DNA of 64,000 nucleotides from Bovifimicola ammoniilytica (lineage in GTDB: Bacteria > Bacillota > Clostridia > Lachnospirales > Lachnospiraceae), in the NCBI RefSeq assembly GCF_025567085.1, contig NZ_JAOQJN010000004.1, forward strand, positions 248,001-312,000, written 5' to 3'. Of the stretch, positions 35,933 to 45,059 are shown piece by piece. The notes below the pieces were generated by a model. The model was not told the origin of the DNA. It worked only from the letters and a program-made list of their open reading frames with translations, and made no database searches. Position 1 is the first letter of the stretch. Every line of letters starts with the position of its first letter. The position numbers were made by a program, and so were the translations under genes.

Positions 35933-36541
35933 ATGATTTCATTTATAAAAGGAACAGTAGTTGATATCGAGGAATCAAAGATAATATTAGAATGTAATGG
36001 TATCGGATATAATATTTTTGTACCATCATCACTAGTAAATTCGATTGGTAAAACGGGAAAAGACTTAAAAGTATTTACATATCTGGCTGTACGTGAAGAT
36101 AGTATGACATTATTTGGTTTTTTATTAAAAGAAGAATTAGATATTTTTAAACAGATAATCGGTGTAAGTGGAATAGGTCCAAAGGGAGCACTTGGAATAT
36201 TATCAACACTTACAATAGATGAACTTAAGATTGCAATTATGGCAGATGATTCTAAGACAATTGCCAAAGCACCAGGAATTGGAGGCAAAACTGCTTCAAA
36301 ACTTATTCTTGAATTAAGAGATAAGATAGATTTTGACAATCCTTTTGGAATATCTGGAGATATGGAAGAAGACACAGATTATAATAGTGATTCTGGAGTA
36401 CAAAATGATGCAATGGATGCACTTATTGCACTTGGTTATTCATCATCACAGGCTTTATCTGCAATTAAAAAGGCATATGCATCGAAAACAGATATTGGAA
36501 ATACAAGTGAGCTTATCAAGATTGCATTAAAAAATATATAG
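35933..36541 (+). CDS. ruvA: Holliday junction branch migration protein RuvA
   Basis: 202 residues, standard length. Domain I is an OB fold (MISFIKGTVVDIEESKIILECNGIGY), domain II has two helix-hairpin-helix motifs (GVSGIGPKGALGIL and APGIGGKTASKLILEL), and the C-terminal domain III (about 155-202, DALIALGYSSSQALSAI) contacts RuvB. It binds four-way junctions. It is paired with ruvB 35 nt downstream. Confidence 0.97.
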   Translation: MISFIKGTVVDIEESKIILECNGIGYNIFVPSSLVNSIGKTGKDLKVFTYLAVREDSMTLFGFLLKEELDIFKQIIGVSGIGPKGALGILSTLTIDELKIAIMADDSKTIAKAPGIGGKTASKLILELRDKIDFDNPFGISGDMEEDTDYNSDSGVQNDAMDALIALGYSSSQALSAIKKAYASKTDIGNTSELIKIALKNI

Positions 36542-36575
36542 ACAATGAAAAGCGTACGGAAAGGCATGAAGAAAA

Positions 36576-37583
36576 GTGAGTAATACTTCGAAAAAGAGAA
36601 TTATTAATACTGAATTAGAAAAAGAGGAAATTGCATTAGAGAATAATTTACGTCCACAGCTTTTAGATGATTATATCGGACAGACAAAAGCTAAAGAGAA
36701 TTTGAAAATATTTATAAATGCAGCTAAGAGGCGAGGAGAATCTTTAGACCATACTCTTCTATATGGACCACCGGGACTTGGTAAGACTACCTTAGCAGGA
36801 ATTATTGCAAATGAGATGAATGTTAATCTTAAAATCACATCGGGACCTGCAATTGAGAAACCGGGAGATATTGCGGCAATACTTAATAACTTAAGTGAGG
36901 GTGATGTTCTGTTTATTGATGAAATTCACAGACTAAACCGTCAGGTTGAAGAAGTATTATATCCAGCAATGGAAGATTATGCCATAGATATTATGATTGG
37001 AAAGGGTGCTTCGGCACGTTCTATCAGAATAGATTTACCAAGATTTACATTAGTTGGTGCTACAACAAGGGCAGGTATGCTTACAGCACCTTTAAGAGAC
37101 AGATTCGGCCTTATTAACAAGTTAGAATTCTATTCGCCTGATGAGTTATTTATGATTATAAAACGTTCTGCAAATGTATTAAAAGTGGATATTGATGACG
37201 AAGGTGCAATGGAGCTTGCGAGACGTTCAAGAGGTACACCAAGACTTGCAAACAGACTATTAAAACGTGTCAGAGATTATGCTGAAGTTAAATATGATGG
37301 AATAATTGACGGAGAAGTTGCTAATAAAGCACTTGATATGTTAGAAGTTGATACTTTAGGACTTGATAATGCAGATAGAAATATTTTGCTTACAATTATT
37401 GAGAAATTTGCAGGTGGTCCAGTCGGTTTAGAGACACTAGCAGCATCAATTGGTGAAGATACAGGTACACTTGAAGACGTGTACGAACCATATTTGTTGC
37501 AAAATGGACTTATAAATCGTACACCGAGAGGAAGAATGGTAACACAGGCAGCATATGACCATTTAGGACTTAGCTATAATTAA
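36576..37583 (+). CDS. ruvB: Holliday junction branch migration ATPase RuvB
   Basis: 335 residues. AAA+ motor with Walker A GPPGLGKTT (near residue 64), Walker B LFIDEIHRLN, sensor 1 LVGATTRAGMLTAPLRDRFG, arginine-rich sensor 2 GTPRLANRLLKRVRD, and a C-terminal winged helix (INRTPRGRMVTQAAYDHLG). GTG start; the ribosome-binding site is weak, so translation may depend on ruvA. Confidence 0.97.
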   Translation: MSNTSKKRIINTELEKEEIALENNLRPQLLDDYIGQTKAKENLKIFINAAKRRGESLDHTLLYGPPGLGKTTLAGIIANEMNVNLKITSGPAIEKPGDIAAILNNLSEGDVLFIDEIHRLNRQVEEVLYPAMEDYAIDIMIGKGASARSIRIDLPRFTLVGATTRAGMLTAPLRDRFGLINKLEFYSPDELFMIIKRSANVLKVDIDDEGAMELARRSRGTPRLANRLLKRVRDYAEVKYDGIIDGEVANKALDMLEVDTLGLDNADRNILLTIIEKFAGGPVGLETLAASIGEDTGTLEDVYEPYLLQNGLINRTPRGRMVTQAAYDHLGLSYN

Positions 37584-37586
37584 TAC

Positions 37587-37614
37587 TTGTAATTTACCCA
37601 TAATAAGGTATAAT
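37587..37614 (+). promoter_or_regulatory. zapA promoter
   Basis: TTGTAA (37587-37592), a 16-bp spacer, TATAAT (37609-37614), 46 bp before the zapA ATG. I see no convincing terminator between ruvB and this promoter. Confidence 0.65.
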
Positions 37615-37660
37615 TAACTAAGCAATATAAGATATGAAAACAGAAGGGAGAGAACAATAA

Positions 37661-38119
37661 ATGTCCTCAAAAAACAATACTGAAGTAATAATAGACGGCA
37701 AAATATTTACACTTAGTGGATACGAAAGCGAGGAGTATTTACAGAAAGTTGCTGCTTATATTAATAATAAGATAAGTGAGTTTAAGCAAGATGAAGCCTA
37801 TAAGAGGCAGAATATTGATGTTCAGAAAGCCCTTCTTGATTTGAATATTGCAGATGATTATTTCAAGGCGAAAAAGCAGGCTGATACATTAGAAACAGAA
37901 TTAGAGAATAAAGATAAACAACTGTATGAGATTAAACACGAATTGATAGCTGCACAGATTAAGATTGAGACAGGCGAAAAAGAGTCAGAAGATTTAAAGA
38001 AGCAGTTAAGTGAACTTCAGAAAGATGTTATAAGATTAGAGACAAGAATTCAGGAAATGAAAGAAGTTCAGCCTAAGAGAACATCATCTGCCAAGAAAGA
38101 TAAAACAGAACTTAATTAA
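37661..38119 (+). CDS. zapA: Cell division protein ZapA
   Basis: 152 residues. The N-terminal ZapA globular domain (TEVIIDGKIFTLSGYESEEYLQKVAAYINNKI) is followed by a long coiled coil (about 60-140, rich in Glu/Lys/Leu heptads). ZapA bundles FtsZ filaments at the septum. It is longer than the roughly 100-residue enterobacterial form but typical for clostridia. A terminator follows directly. Confidence 0.9.
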   Translation: MSSKNNTEVIIDGKIFTLSGYESEEYLQKVAAYINNKISEFKQDEAYKRQNIDVQKALLDLNIADDYFKAKKQADTLETELENKDKQLYEIKHELIAAQIKIETGEKESEDLKKQLSELQKDVIRLETRIQEMKEVQPKRTSSAKKDKTELN

Positions 38120-38127
38120 TTTATTAT

Positions 38128-38180
38128 AGCCGGACAGTTATGGAATAGGTGAGAATTCCTTGTGTTCGGCTAAATATTTT
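38128..38180 (+). terminator. Terminator after zapA
   Basis: AGCCGGACA (38128-38136) pairs with TGTTCGGCT (38163-38171; one G-U). An inner GGAAT/AATTCC pair and a TATTTTATT tail follow. Confidence 0.75.
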
Positions 38181-38207
38181 ATTCTTAATGATGCATAATA
38201 GATAACA

Positions 38208-38350
38208 GTGTGAAAAATGCAGATTGATAACTGATTTTTCGCACAGCTAAATGTGTCGCAGACACCACAAATAGCAGCTATCGCAGAGCCAAATCTGACA
38301 TTTGGCTTGTGATTCTTACGACACTTTGTGTCTGTGAAATGGAGAATGGT
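38208..38350 (+). repeat. Multi-hairpin leader repeat upstream of the U32 gene
   Basis: Four hairpins in a row: GTGTGAAAAAT/ATTTTTCGCAC (38208-38244); GCTAAATGTGTC with GACACCACAAATAGC (38245-38275); AGCCAAAT/ATTTGGCT (38287-38307); and GACAC/GTGTC (38320-38332). The last is followed by GAAATGGAGA, the ribosome-binding site. The 38281-38353 part is about 80% identical by eye to 55223-55295, and the TTCGCACAGCTA hairpin recurs at 52571-52609. It is a dispersed repeat that carries the start signals of downstream genes. Confidence 0.7.
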
Positions 38351-40540
38351 ATGAAAAATAATATAGAAATTTTAGCTCCGGCAGGGTCACTAGATACCTT
38401 GTATGCAGGGATAAATGCAGGAGCTGATGCAATATATATCGGTGGAACTAAATTCGGTGCAAGAGCCTATGCTGACAATCCGGACGAATATAATTTACTA
38501 CAGGCAATAGATTATGTCCATTTTAATAACAGGAAAATATATCTGACAGTTAATACGCTTATAAAGAATAACGAGATAGAAGAACAGCTCTATGACTATA
38601 TTTATCCTTTATACAAACAGGGATTAGATGCGGTAATTGTACAGGACTTAGGTGTTTTTGAATTTATAAGGAATAATTTTAGAGACTTAGATATACATGC
38701 AAGCACACAGATGGCTGTTTCAGGAGTTGAAAGTGCTAAGCTGCTAAAGAAAATGGGTGCAAGCAGGGTTGTAACTGCCAGAGAATTATCACTTATGGAA
38801 CTTAATAATATTCATAATAATGTGGATATTGAAATTGAGAGTTTTATACATGGCGCAATGTGTTACAGTTATTCAGGAATGTGTCTCTTTAGCAGTATGA
38901 TTGGTGGCAGGAGCGGAAACAGGGGAAGATGTGCAGGGCCTTGCAGACAGCCATATGAAGTATATATGGGCAGAAAACGTATTAATAACGAAAACAATCT
39001 GTATGCATTAAGCCTTAGGGATATGAACACGTTAGAGATAATACCTGAGATTATAGATTCTGGAGTATTTTCATTAAAGATTGAGGGAAGAATGAAAAGC
39101 CCTGAATATTGTGCGGGAGTTGTATCAATATATCGTAAATATGTAGACTTATTCTTTGAAAAAGGTAAGGATAACTATAGAATTGATAAAAACGATATGA
39201 GAAATTTATCAGATTTATATAGTAGAAGTGGTTCGACAACAGGTTATTATAAGACACATAATTCCAGAAATATGATTTCTCTTCAGAAACCAGCATATAA
39301 GACTGAAAATATGGATTTTATAAATGAAATTAATTCTAGATACTGTAATGGCAGAAGATACAAAAATGTTAATGCAGACATTAAATTAAAATCCGGCAAA
39401 AATGCAATATTGACAATTTATACAGATGATATGTCTGTAACTGAAACAGGTAATAAGGTTGATGATGCACTTAACAGACCAATTGATAAAGAAAATGTAA
39501 TAAAGCAGTTAAATAAGACAGGTGAATCTTTACTTAAATTTCAAAAAATAAACATAGAAATGGACGATAATATATTTATACCTGTTAAACAACTTAATGA
39601 ATTAAGAAGAAGTACTGTTACAAAATTTGAAGAGGAATTCTTAGCCGGATATAGAAAAAATATAGATAATTACAATTGTGATTGCGCAGGCAACTATAAG
39701 GAGAAAGTCACAGATAAACCGGACATTAAAGATGTTAATACTAATATTATCTGTATGATTTATTCTAATGAGCAGTTATCAGCAGTTTTAGAACAGCCTG
39801 AAATTAAAGATATATATGTGTGTACAGATATGTTAGATACAGATGAATGTATAGAGGCTGTAAATAAGGTTAGTGATAATGGTAAATCACCTTATATTGT
39901 TCTTCCTGCCGTATTCAGACAGAAAGATAAGGCATATATAGATAATCTTTTAAAAAAAATATCTGGTAGAATATCAGGTGTTGTGATTAAAAATATAGAT
40001 GAATTAGGTTATGCAGATGAGAAATTAATAGAAAATATTTATATAGATAATTCACTATATTCATTTAATGACTATGCCTATGAATATTTTAAAAAAATGA
40101 AGGCTAAGAGGATAACACTTCCTTTTGAATTGAATTATAAGGAACTTAGAAGGCTTGCAAAAGAAGACAATGAATTAGTGGTCTATGGTAAGATTCCTCT
40201 TATGATAACGGCTAATTGCATTAATAACACATTTAGTGGTTGTGACAGAAAGGCCAAAGATGTTGAGATAAAAGACAGACTTGGAATTAATTTCAATGTA
40301 TTTAACTGTTGTAATTTCTGTTATAATATTATTTTTAATAATGTACCACTTTCTCTTTTAGACAGGCAAAATAAGATAAAATGTATTAATACTGCTAATT
40401 TAAGGCTTAATTTTACAACTGAAGACTATAAGCAGACTAAATACATTCTTGAAAAATACGTAAAAGTATTTTATTATAATGAGTATTCAGATGAAATTAA
40501 AGAATTTACCCGCGGCCATTTTAATCGCGGAGTTGAATAA
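38351..40540 (+). CDS. U32 family peptidase-like protein (RlhA-type)
   Basis: 729 residues. The U32 catalytic-core-like N-terminal half starts with EILAPAGSLDTLYAGINAGADAIY and contains HASTQMAV, the signature ESFIHGAMCYSYSG..., and GNRGRCAGPCRQPY with conserved Cys. A C-terminal extension (about 380-729, DUF3656-like) ends with Cys residues in NVFNCCNFCYN. E. coli RlhA, of the same family, hydroxylates 23S rRNA; others act on tRNA or are described as collagenases. A 14-codon N-terminal extension is open, but GGAGA selects 38351. Confidence 0.88.
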   Translation: MKNNIEILAPAGSLDTLYAGINAGADAIYIGGTKFGARAYADNPDEYNLLQAIDYVHFNNRKIYLTVNTLIKNNEIEEQLYDYIYPLYKQGLDAVIVQDLGVFEFIRNNFRDLDIHASTQMAVSGVESAKLLKKMGASRVVTARELSLMELNNIHNNVDIEIESFIHGAMCYSYSGMCLFSSMIGGRSGNRGRCAGPCRQPYEVYMGRKRINNENNLYALSLRDMNTLEIIPEIIDSGVFSLKIEGRMKSPEYCAGVVSIYRKYVDLFFEKGKDNYRIDKNDMRNLSDLYSRSGSTTGYYKTHNSRNMISLQKPAYKTENMDFINEINSRYCNGRRYKNVNADIKLKSGKNAILTIYTDDMSVTETGNKVDDALNRPIDKENVIKQLNKTGESLLKFQKINIEMDDNIFIPVKQLNELRRSTVTKFEEEFLAGYRKNIDNYNCDCAGNYKEKVTDKPDIKDVNTNIICMIYSNEQLSAVLEQPEIKDIYVCTDMLDTDECIEAVNKVSDNGKSPYIVLPAVFRQKDKAYIDNLLKKISGRISGVVIKNIDELGYADEKLIENIYIDNSLYSFNDYAYEYFKKMKAKRITLPFELNYKELRRLAKEDNELVVYGKIPLMITANCINNTFSGCDRKAKDVEIKDRLGINFNVFNCCNFCYNIIFNNVPLSLLDRQNKIKCINTANLRLNFTTEDYKQTKYILEKYVKVFYYNEYSDEIKEFTRGHFNRGVE

Positions 40541-40621
40541 CCAGATTAAGATACCTGAATGTTTTGAACAGAACATTTGATATATTAATCCATATAAGAA
40601 TGACAATGGAGAAAATCAGAT

Positions 40622-42040
40622 ATGAATAATTTATTTATTGGAATCTCAAAATACCTGTTTATAATTTTAATGGCATTTTTTGTATTCTTTAGTTTTATTG
40701 TTTTGGCAGACAATAAGAAACGTTCGCATAAAGCAGCTTTATTTATACAGACAATGATGATGTTTATATTACATCTGGCAGCATATATAGTTATTTTTAT
40801 TAATACTGAGAATAATACAATGATTATATTCTATGGTGCACAGGTAATCTTTTTAGTAATATTTAGGGGATTACATGATGTGTTTTATGAGAAAGATTAT
40901 AACAAAGGTCTTCTAAATGATGTATGTATGTTTTTATGTATAAGTTTTATAATGCTTACAAGACTTGATTATTCGAAAGCTATTAAGCAGTTTCTTATCG
41001 TATGCGTGGCATCAGTAGTGGCAATTATAATTCCTGTTATTATTAAGAAATACAAAAATATTGTAAATCTTACATACGTATATTGTTTTGCAGGGGTGGC
41101 ATTTTTAGCAATAGTATTAGTTATAGGACAGATTACGGGTGGTGCAAAATTGTCAGTCTCATTAGCAGGCTTTTCATTCCAGCCATCGGAATTCGTTAAG
41201 ATTTTATATGTATTTTTCATAGCAGCACTTCTTAATAAAAGCACAAGCTTCTTAAGAGTATGTCTATCGGCAATATTTGCAGGACTACATGTTATAATTT
41301 TAGTTTTATCAACAGATTTAGGTAGTGCACTTATATTCTTTATTGTATATGTTGTGATGATATATGTTGCAACGTGTAAAATCAGATATTTATTTGCTGG
41401 AGGAATTGGCGGCTGTGCAGCAGCATTAGTTGCTTATAAATTATTTTCGCATATAAGAATAAGAGTAGCAGCATATTTAAATCCATGGGCATTCATAGAG
41501 ACAGGTGGATATCAGGTGGCACAGTCATTATTTGCAATAGGGACAGGTGGATTCTTAGGACTTGGATTATATAAAGGTCTGCCTAAATCAGTTCCGCTTG
41601 TAGAACAGGACTTTATGTTTTCAGCCATATCAGAAGAGTTAGGCGGCTTCTTTGGAATATGCCTTATCTTCTTATATATGTCATGTTTTATATGTATGAT
41701 AAAGATTGCAATGAAACAGGAAGTTTTATTCTATAAACTTGTGGGAGTTGGTTTAGCAGTTACATATGCAGTACAGACAATTCTTACAATCGGTGGTGCG
41801 ATTAAATTCATTCCGTCAACAGGTGTTACATTACCGCTCATAAGTTATGGTGGAAGTTCAGTTCTTTGCACAATGATTATGTTCGCTATATTCCAGGGAC
41901 TTGTAGTACATGCGGAATATGAAGAAAAACAGACATCAGAAAGGATGATGACAGAAGATTTTAAATTTGTGGGTGATACGGAATCACTTAAGGCAGTTAA
42001 GAAATCGAGCAGGAACAAGAAAAAGAAGAGAAATATGTAG
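40622..42040 (+). CDS. FtsW/RodA/SpoVE-family peptidoglycan polymerase
   Basis: 472 residues with about twelve TM segments. SEDS signatures are present: FQPSEFVKILYVFFIAAL, STDLGSALIFFIVY, AIGTGGFLGLGLYKGLPKSVP and VEQDFMFSAISEELGGFFG. SEDS proteins polymerise lipid II with a partner class B PBP, here encoded 39 nt downstream. With a PBP partner in cis it resembles the RodA-PbpA pairs of Gram-positives; whether it serves elongation, division or sporulation cannot be told from sequence. Confidence 0.92.
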   Translation: MNNLFIGISKYLFIILMAFFVFFSFIVLADNKKRSHKAALFIQTMMMFILHLAAYIVIFINTENNTMIIFYGAQVIFLVIFRGLHDVFYEKDYNKGLLNDVCMFLCISFIMLTRLDYSKAIKQFLIVCVASVVAIIIPVIIKKYKNIVNLTYVYCFAGVAFLAIVLVIGQITGGAKLSVSLAGFSFQPSEFVKILYVFFIAALLNKSTSFLRVCLSAIFAGLHVIILVLSTDLGSALIFFIVYVVMIYVATCKIRYLFAGGIGGCAAALVAYKLFSHIRIRVAAYLNPWAFIETGGYQVAQSLFAIGTGGFLGLGLYKGLPKSVPLVEQDFMFSAISEELGGFFGICLIFLYMSCFICMIKIAMKQEVLFYKLVGVGLAVTYAVQTILTIGGAIKFIPSTGVTLPLISYGGSSVLCTMIMFAIFQGLVVHAEYEEKQTSERMMTEDFKFVGDTESLKAVKKSSRNKKKKRNM

Positions 42041-42079
42041 AAAAATATTTAATATTCATATAAGGATTGGTTTCGAATT

Positions 42080-43561
42080 ATGAAGAAAGAAAAACGAAAT
42101 AATAAAAACGACAAAATAGCAGAAATTAAGGATAATAGAAAGAAGAAAACTAAGAATTCCAACCGACAGATAATGGTTGTAACATATTTATTTCTTCTGT
42201 TGTTTGCGGGAATGATAGGATATTTTGTTAAATTTCAGGTTAAAGATAGTGATGAAGTAATTAACAATAACTATAATAACCGCCAGGAAGTGTTAGAAGA
42301 ATCGGTTATAAGAGGAAGCATTTTAAGTGATGATGGTCAGGTGCTTGCACATACAATTGTAAGTGCTGACGGGACTGAAATAAGAAGTTATCCATATGGA
42401 ACATTATTTGCTCATTCGGTAGGCTTTTCAACACATGGCAAAACAGGCGTTGAACTCATGGCTAATTATAAATTACTTACATCAAATGAACCGATAAATG
42501 AAATCGCTGAAAATGATTTGAAAGGTGATAAACATATTGGTGATAATGTAACTACGTCATTAAATATTAATCTGACTAAAGTTGCATATAATGCTTTAGA
42601 GGATAACCAGGGTGCGATTATTGCGATTGAACCATCTACAGGTAAGATAATTACAATGGTTTCAAAACCTGATTTTGATCCGAATACAATTGATTCAATA
42701 TACGATACTTTAGTGGCAGACAACAGTAATTCCAATCTGCTTAACAGGGCAACTAACGGATTATATACTCCTGGTTCTACATTTAAGTTATTTACACTTA
42801 TAGAATATATACGTGAGAATCCTGATTATTCAAACTATACATTTAATTGTAAAGGAAGTATTACGCAAGAGGATCATACGATTCACTGTGCAGGTGGAAG
42901 ATGGCATGGTAACGAGGACCTTAAAGATTCATTTGCTAATTCATGTAACAGTTCATTTGTTAATCTTGGACTTACACTTGACAGGGCAAAATTCAAGAAA
43001 TTATGTGAAAGCCTTTTCTTTAATAATGATTTACCGCTTAGCATGTCATATAAGAACAGTCAGTTTTCGTTAGACGAGACGTCATCGACATTTGAGACAA
43101 TGCAGACAGTTATTGGTCAGGGTAAGACTTTGGTAACACCAATTCATCTTGCAATGATTGCATCAGCTATTGCAAATGATGGAGTTTTGATGAAACCATA
43201 TATGATTACTAGTGTAGAAAATTATCTTGGAACATCAGTTAAAAAATATTCACCTGAAAAGGCGCAGAATTTATTCGAGAAACCAGAAGTTGATGTATTA
43301 AAAGAATTTCTTCGTGCTGTAGTAACACAAGGTACTGGTACTAAGTTAAAATCAGATTTATACACAGCATATGGTAAGACAGGTACAGCTCAGATTAATG
43401 ATGGCAGCCAGTCTAATTCGTTATTTATGGGGTACGCTGAAAATGAAGGTAAGAAACTTGCCATATGTGTTGTCCTTGAGGATATGCCGGAGGGTTCAAC
43501 ACCTGCTGTTCCTGTTGCAAAAGCTGTATTTGATGAGTACTTTTCTAAGGAAGCCAATTAA
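42080..43561 (+). CDS. Class B penicillin-binding protein (PbpA/PBP2-like transpeptidase)
   Basis: 493 residues. A basic cytoplasmic tail (1-29) and one TM helix (about 31-51) precede a short dimerisation domain and the transpeptidase domain. Catalytic motifs are intact: Ser233 in GSTFKLF, the SCN-type motif in ANSCNSSF, and Lys433 in GKTGTAQ. It cross-links peptidoglycan with the SEDS polymerase encoded just upstream. It is short because there are no PASTA domains. Confidence 0.94.
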   Translation: MKKEKRNNKNDKIAEIKDNRKKKTKNSNRQIMVVTYLFLLLFAGMIGYFVKFQVKDSDEVINNNYNNRQEVLEESVIRGSILSDDGQVLAHTIVSADGTEIRSYPYGTLFAHSVGFSTHGKTGVELMANYKLLTSNEPINEIAENDLKGDKHIGDNVTTSLNINLTKVAYNALEDNQGAIIAIEPSTGKIITMVSKPDFDPNTIDSIYDTLVADNSNSNLLNRATNGLYTPGSTFKLFTLIEYIRENPDYSNYTFNCKGSITQEDHTIHCAGGRWHGNEDLKDSFANSCNSSFVNLGLTLDRAKFKKLCESLFFNNDLPLSMSYKNSQFSLDETSSTFETMQTVIGQGKTLVTPIHLAMIASAIANDGVLMKPYMITSVENYLGTSVKKYSPEKAQNLFEKPEVDVLKEFLRAVVTQGTGTKLKSDLYTAYGKTGTAQINDGSQSNSLFMGYAENEGKKLAICVVLEDMPEGSTPAVPVAKAVFDEYFSKEAN

Positions 43562-43570
43562 TAATTTATA

Positions 43571-43599
43571 TTGCATAGAATTAATTATTGAGTTATACT
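43571..43599 (+). promoter_or_regulatory. Promoter of the NUDIX gene
   Basis: TTGCAT (43571-43576), a 17-bp spacer, TATACT (43594-43599), 47 bp upstream of the ATG. Confidence 0.6.
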
Positions 43600-43645
43600 A
43601 ATATCAGTTCTGTTAGGACACACCAATTATACAGGAGGGATTGCA

Positions 43646-44098
43646 ATGATTGAAGCAACGAGCTGTGGCGGTGTGGTTATATTTCGAGGCAAGATATTAC
43701 TTTTATACAAGAATTATAAGAATAAGTATGAAGGCTGGGTATTGCCAAAAGGAACCGTAGAAGAAGGCGAAGAATATAATGAAACAGCACTTCGGGAGGT
43801 TCGCGAAGAAACAGGTGTTAGTGCGTCTATTATTAAATATGTTGGGAAGAGTCAGTACTCTTTCACTACACCACAAGACATTGTTGACAAAAGTGTACAC
43901 TGGTATTTGATGATGGCAGATAGCTATTACAGCAAACCACAACGTGAGGAATACTTTTTAGATTCAGGATATTATAAATTTTATGAAGCATATCATCTGC
44001 TTAAATTTGCCAATGAGAAGCAGATTTTAGAAAAAGCATATAATGAATACCTTGATTTAAAGAAGAGTAACTTATGGGGAAGTAAGAAGTATTTCTAA
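43646..44098 (+). CDS. NUDIX hydrolase
   Basis: 150 residues. The Nudix box is complete: GTVEEGEEYNETALREVREETGV (residues about 36-58), matching GX5EX7REUXEEXGU. Such enzymes cleave nucleoside diphosphate-linked compounds; the substrate (for example Ap4A or a damaged nucleotide) is not predictable. Strong AGGAGGG ribosome-binding site, own promoter and terminator. Confidence 0.9.
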   Translation: MIEATSCGGVVIFRGKILLLYKNYKNKYEGWVLPKGTVEEGEEYNETALREVREETGVSASIIKYVGKSQYSFTTPQDIVDKSVHWYLMMADSYYSKPQREEYFLDSGYYKFYEAYHLLKFANEKQILEKAYNEYLDLKKSNLWGSKKYF

Positions 44099-44114
44099 TA
44101 TATACCAAGTTTTA

Positions 44115-44146
44115 GGTGAATAATCTCAGGGTTATTCATCTTTATT
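44115..44146 (+). terminator. Terminator between the NUDIX gene and queH
   Basis: GGTGAATAA (44115-44123) pairs with TTATTCATC (44132-44140; G-U at one position) and is followed by TTTATTT. Confidence 0.8.
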
Positions 44147-44162
44147 TATAATGGAGATTAAT

Positions 44163-44792
44163 ATGAATAAAATTAACTATCAAAAGATACTGGATAAGAC
44201 AATTGAAGAAATATCTGCATCAGACAAGGTTCCGACTCTGTTGCTTCATAGTTGTTGTGCACCTTGCAGCAGTTATGTTTTAGAATATCTGTCACAGTTT
44301 TTTTCTATTGCTGTTCTGTATTATAATCCTAATATTTTTCCGAAAGAAGAATATGAATACAGAATCAGTGAACAGCAGAAACTTATAGATGAACTGCCAG
44401 TAAAGAATAAGATAACTCTTATTAGTACAGAGTATGAGCCAGAGAAGTTCTATAAAGCGGTAAAAGGACATGAAAATGATATGGAGGGCGGAGAACGTTG
44501 CTTCATATGTTATGAGTTGAGATTAAGGGAAGCGGCAAGATATGCGATTGATGGCAAGTTTGATTATTTTACTACCACATTATCGATTAGTCCTATGAAG
44601 AATGCTGATAAATTAAATGAAATCGGTAAGACAATATCAGAAGAATGTGGTATACCATATCTGTATTCGGATTTTAAGAAAAGAAATGGATATAAGCGTT
44701 CAGTTGAGCTTTCTAAGGAGTATGGATTATACCGCCAGAATTATTGTGGATGTGTATATTCTAAAACTATTGAATCTACTCAAAAGATGTGA
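44163..44792 (+). CDS. queH: Epoxyqueuosine reductase QueH
   Basis: 209 residues. It has the adjacent Cys pair and CxxC in LLLHSCCAPCSSY, the second set in GGERCFICYELRL, and the C-terminal YCGCVYS, plus LSISPMKNADKLNEIG and DFKKRNGYKRS. QueH carries out the last step of tRNA queuosine synthesis and is a non-homologous replacement of QueG. An open start at 44151 exists, but its ATGGAG is the ribosome-binding site for 44163. I saw no preQ1 riboswitch upstream. Confidence 0.93.
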   Translation: MNKINYQKILDKTIEEISASDKVPTLLLHSCCAPCSSYVLEYLSQFFSIAVLYYNPNIFPKEEYEYRISEQQKLIDELPVKNKITLISTEYEPEKFYKAVKGHENDMEGGERCFICYELRLREAARYAIDGKFDYFTTTLSISPMKNADKLNEIGKTISEECGIPYLYSDFKKRNGYKRSVELSKEYGLYRQNYCGCVYSKTIESTQKM

Positions 44793-44842
44793 TATTATTA
44801 TGATAATTTGAACTTTATTTTAAATGAATAGGAGGGAATATT

Positions 44843-45019
44843 GTGTCTCTTTCAGAAGGAATAATATATTATATATTTTCATTTGTGTTAACACTTGCAT
44901 TCGTTCTGTGTGGTTGTTTCATTGGAACTACACTCAGAAAAAGAAAGAATCTCAAATTAGCTAATATAGATTCGGACAACACATCTGTTAATGCTGATGA
45001 GATGACAGAAGAAAAATAG
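44843..45019 (+). CDS. Small single-TM membrane protein (58 residues)
   Basis: A short frame with GTG start and AGGAGGG 6 nt upstream (44831-44836). The N-terminal part is hydrophobic (YYIFSFVLTLAFVLCGCFIG, residues 9-28), followed by a basic stop-transfer TLRKRKNLK and an acidic tail ending ADEMTEEK. This N-out/C-in pattern and the strong ribosome-binding site argue for a real gene. It lies 40 nt before alaS. I do not recognise a family. Confidence 0.6.
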   Translation: MSLSEGIIYYIFSFVLTLAFVLCGCFIGTTLRKRKNLKLANIDSDNTSVNADEMTEEK

Positions 45020-45059
45020 GAATAAATAGCTTGTGATTAAATCACATTTGGAGGTCGAA

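Noticed and set aside
44099..44162. preQ1 riboswitch upstream of queH
   Set aside because: The region holds only a terminator hairpin; no preQ1-I or preQ1-II conserved core is visible.
45020..45059. T-box leader upstream of alaS
   Set aside because: The gap is 40 nt with only a 7-bp palindrome; no T-box sequence or specifier stem.
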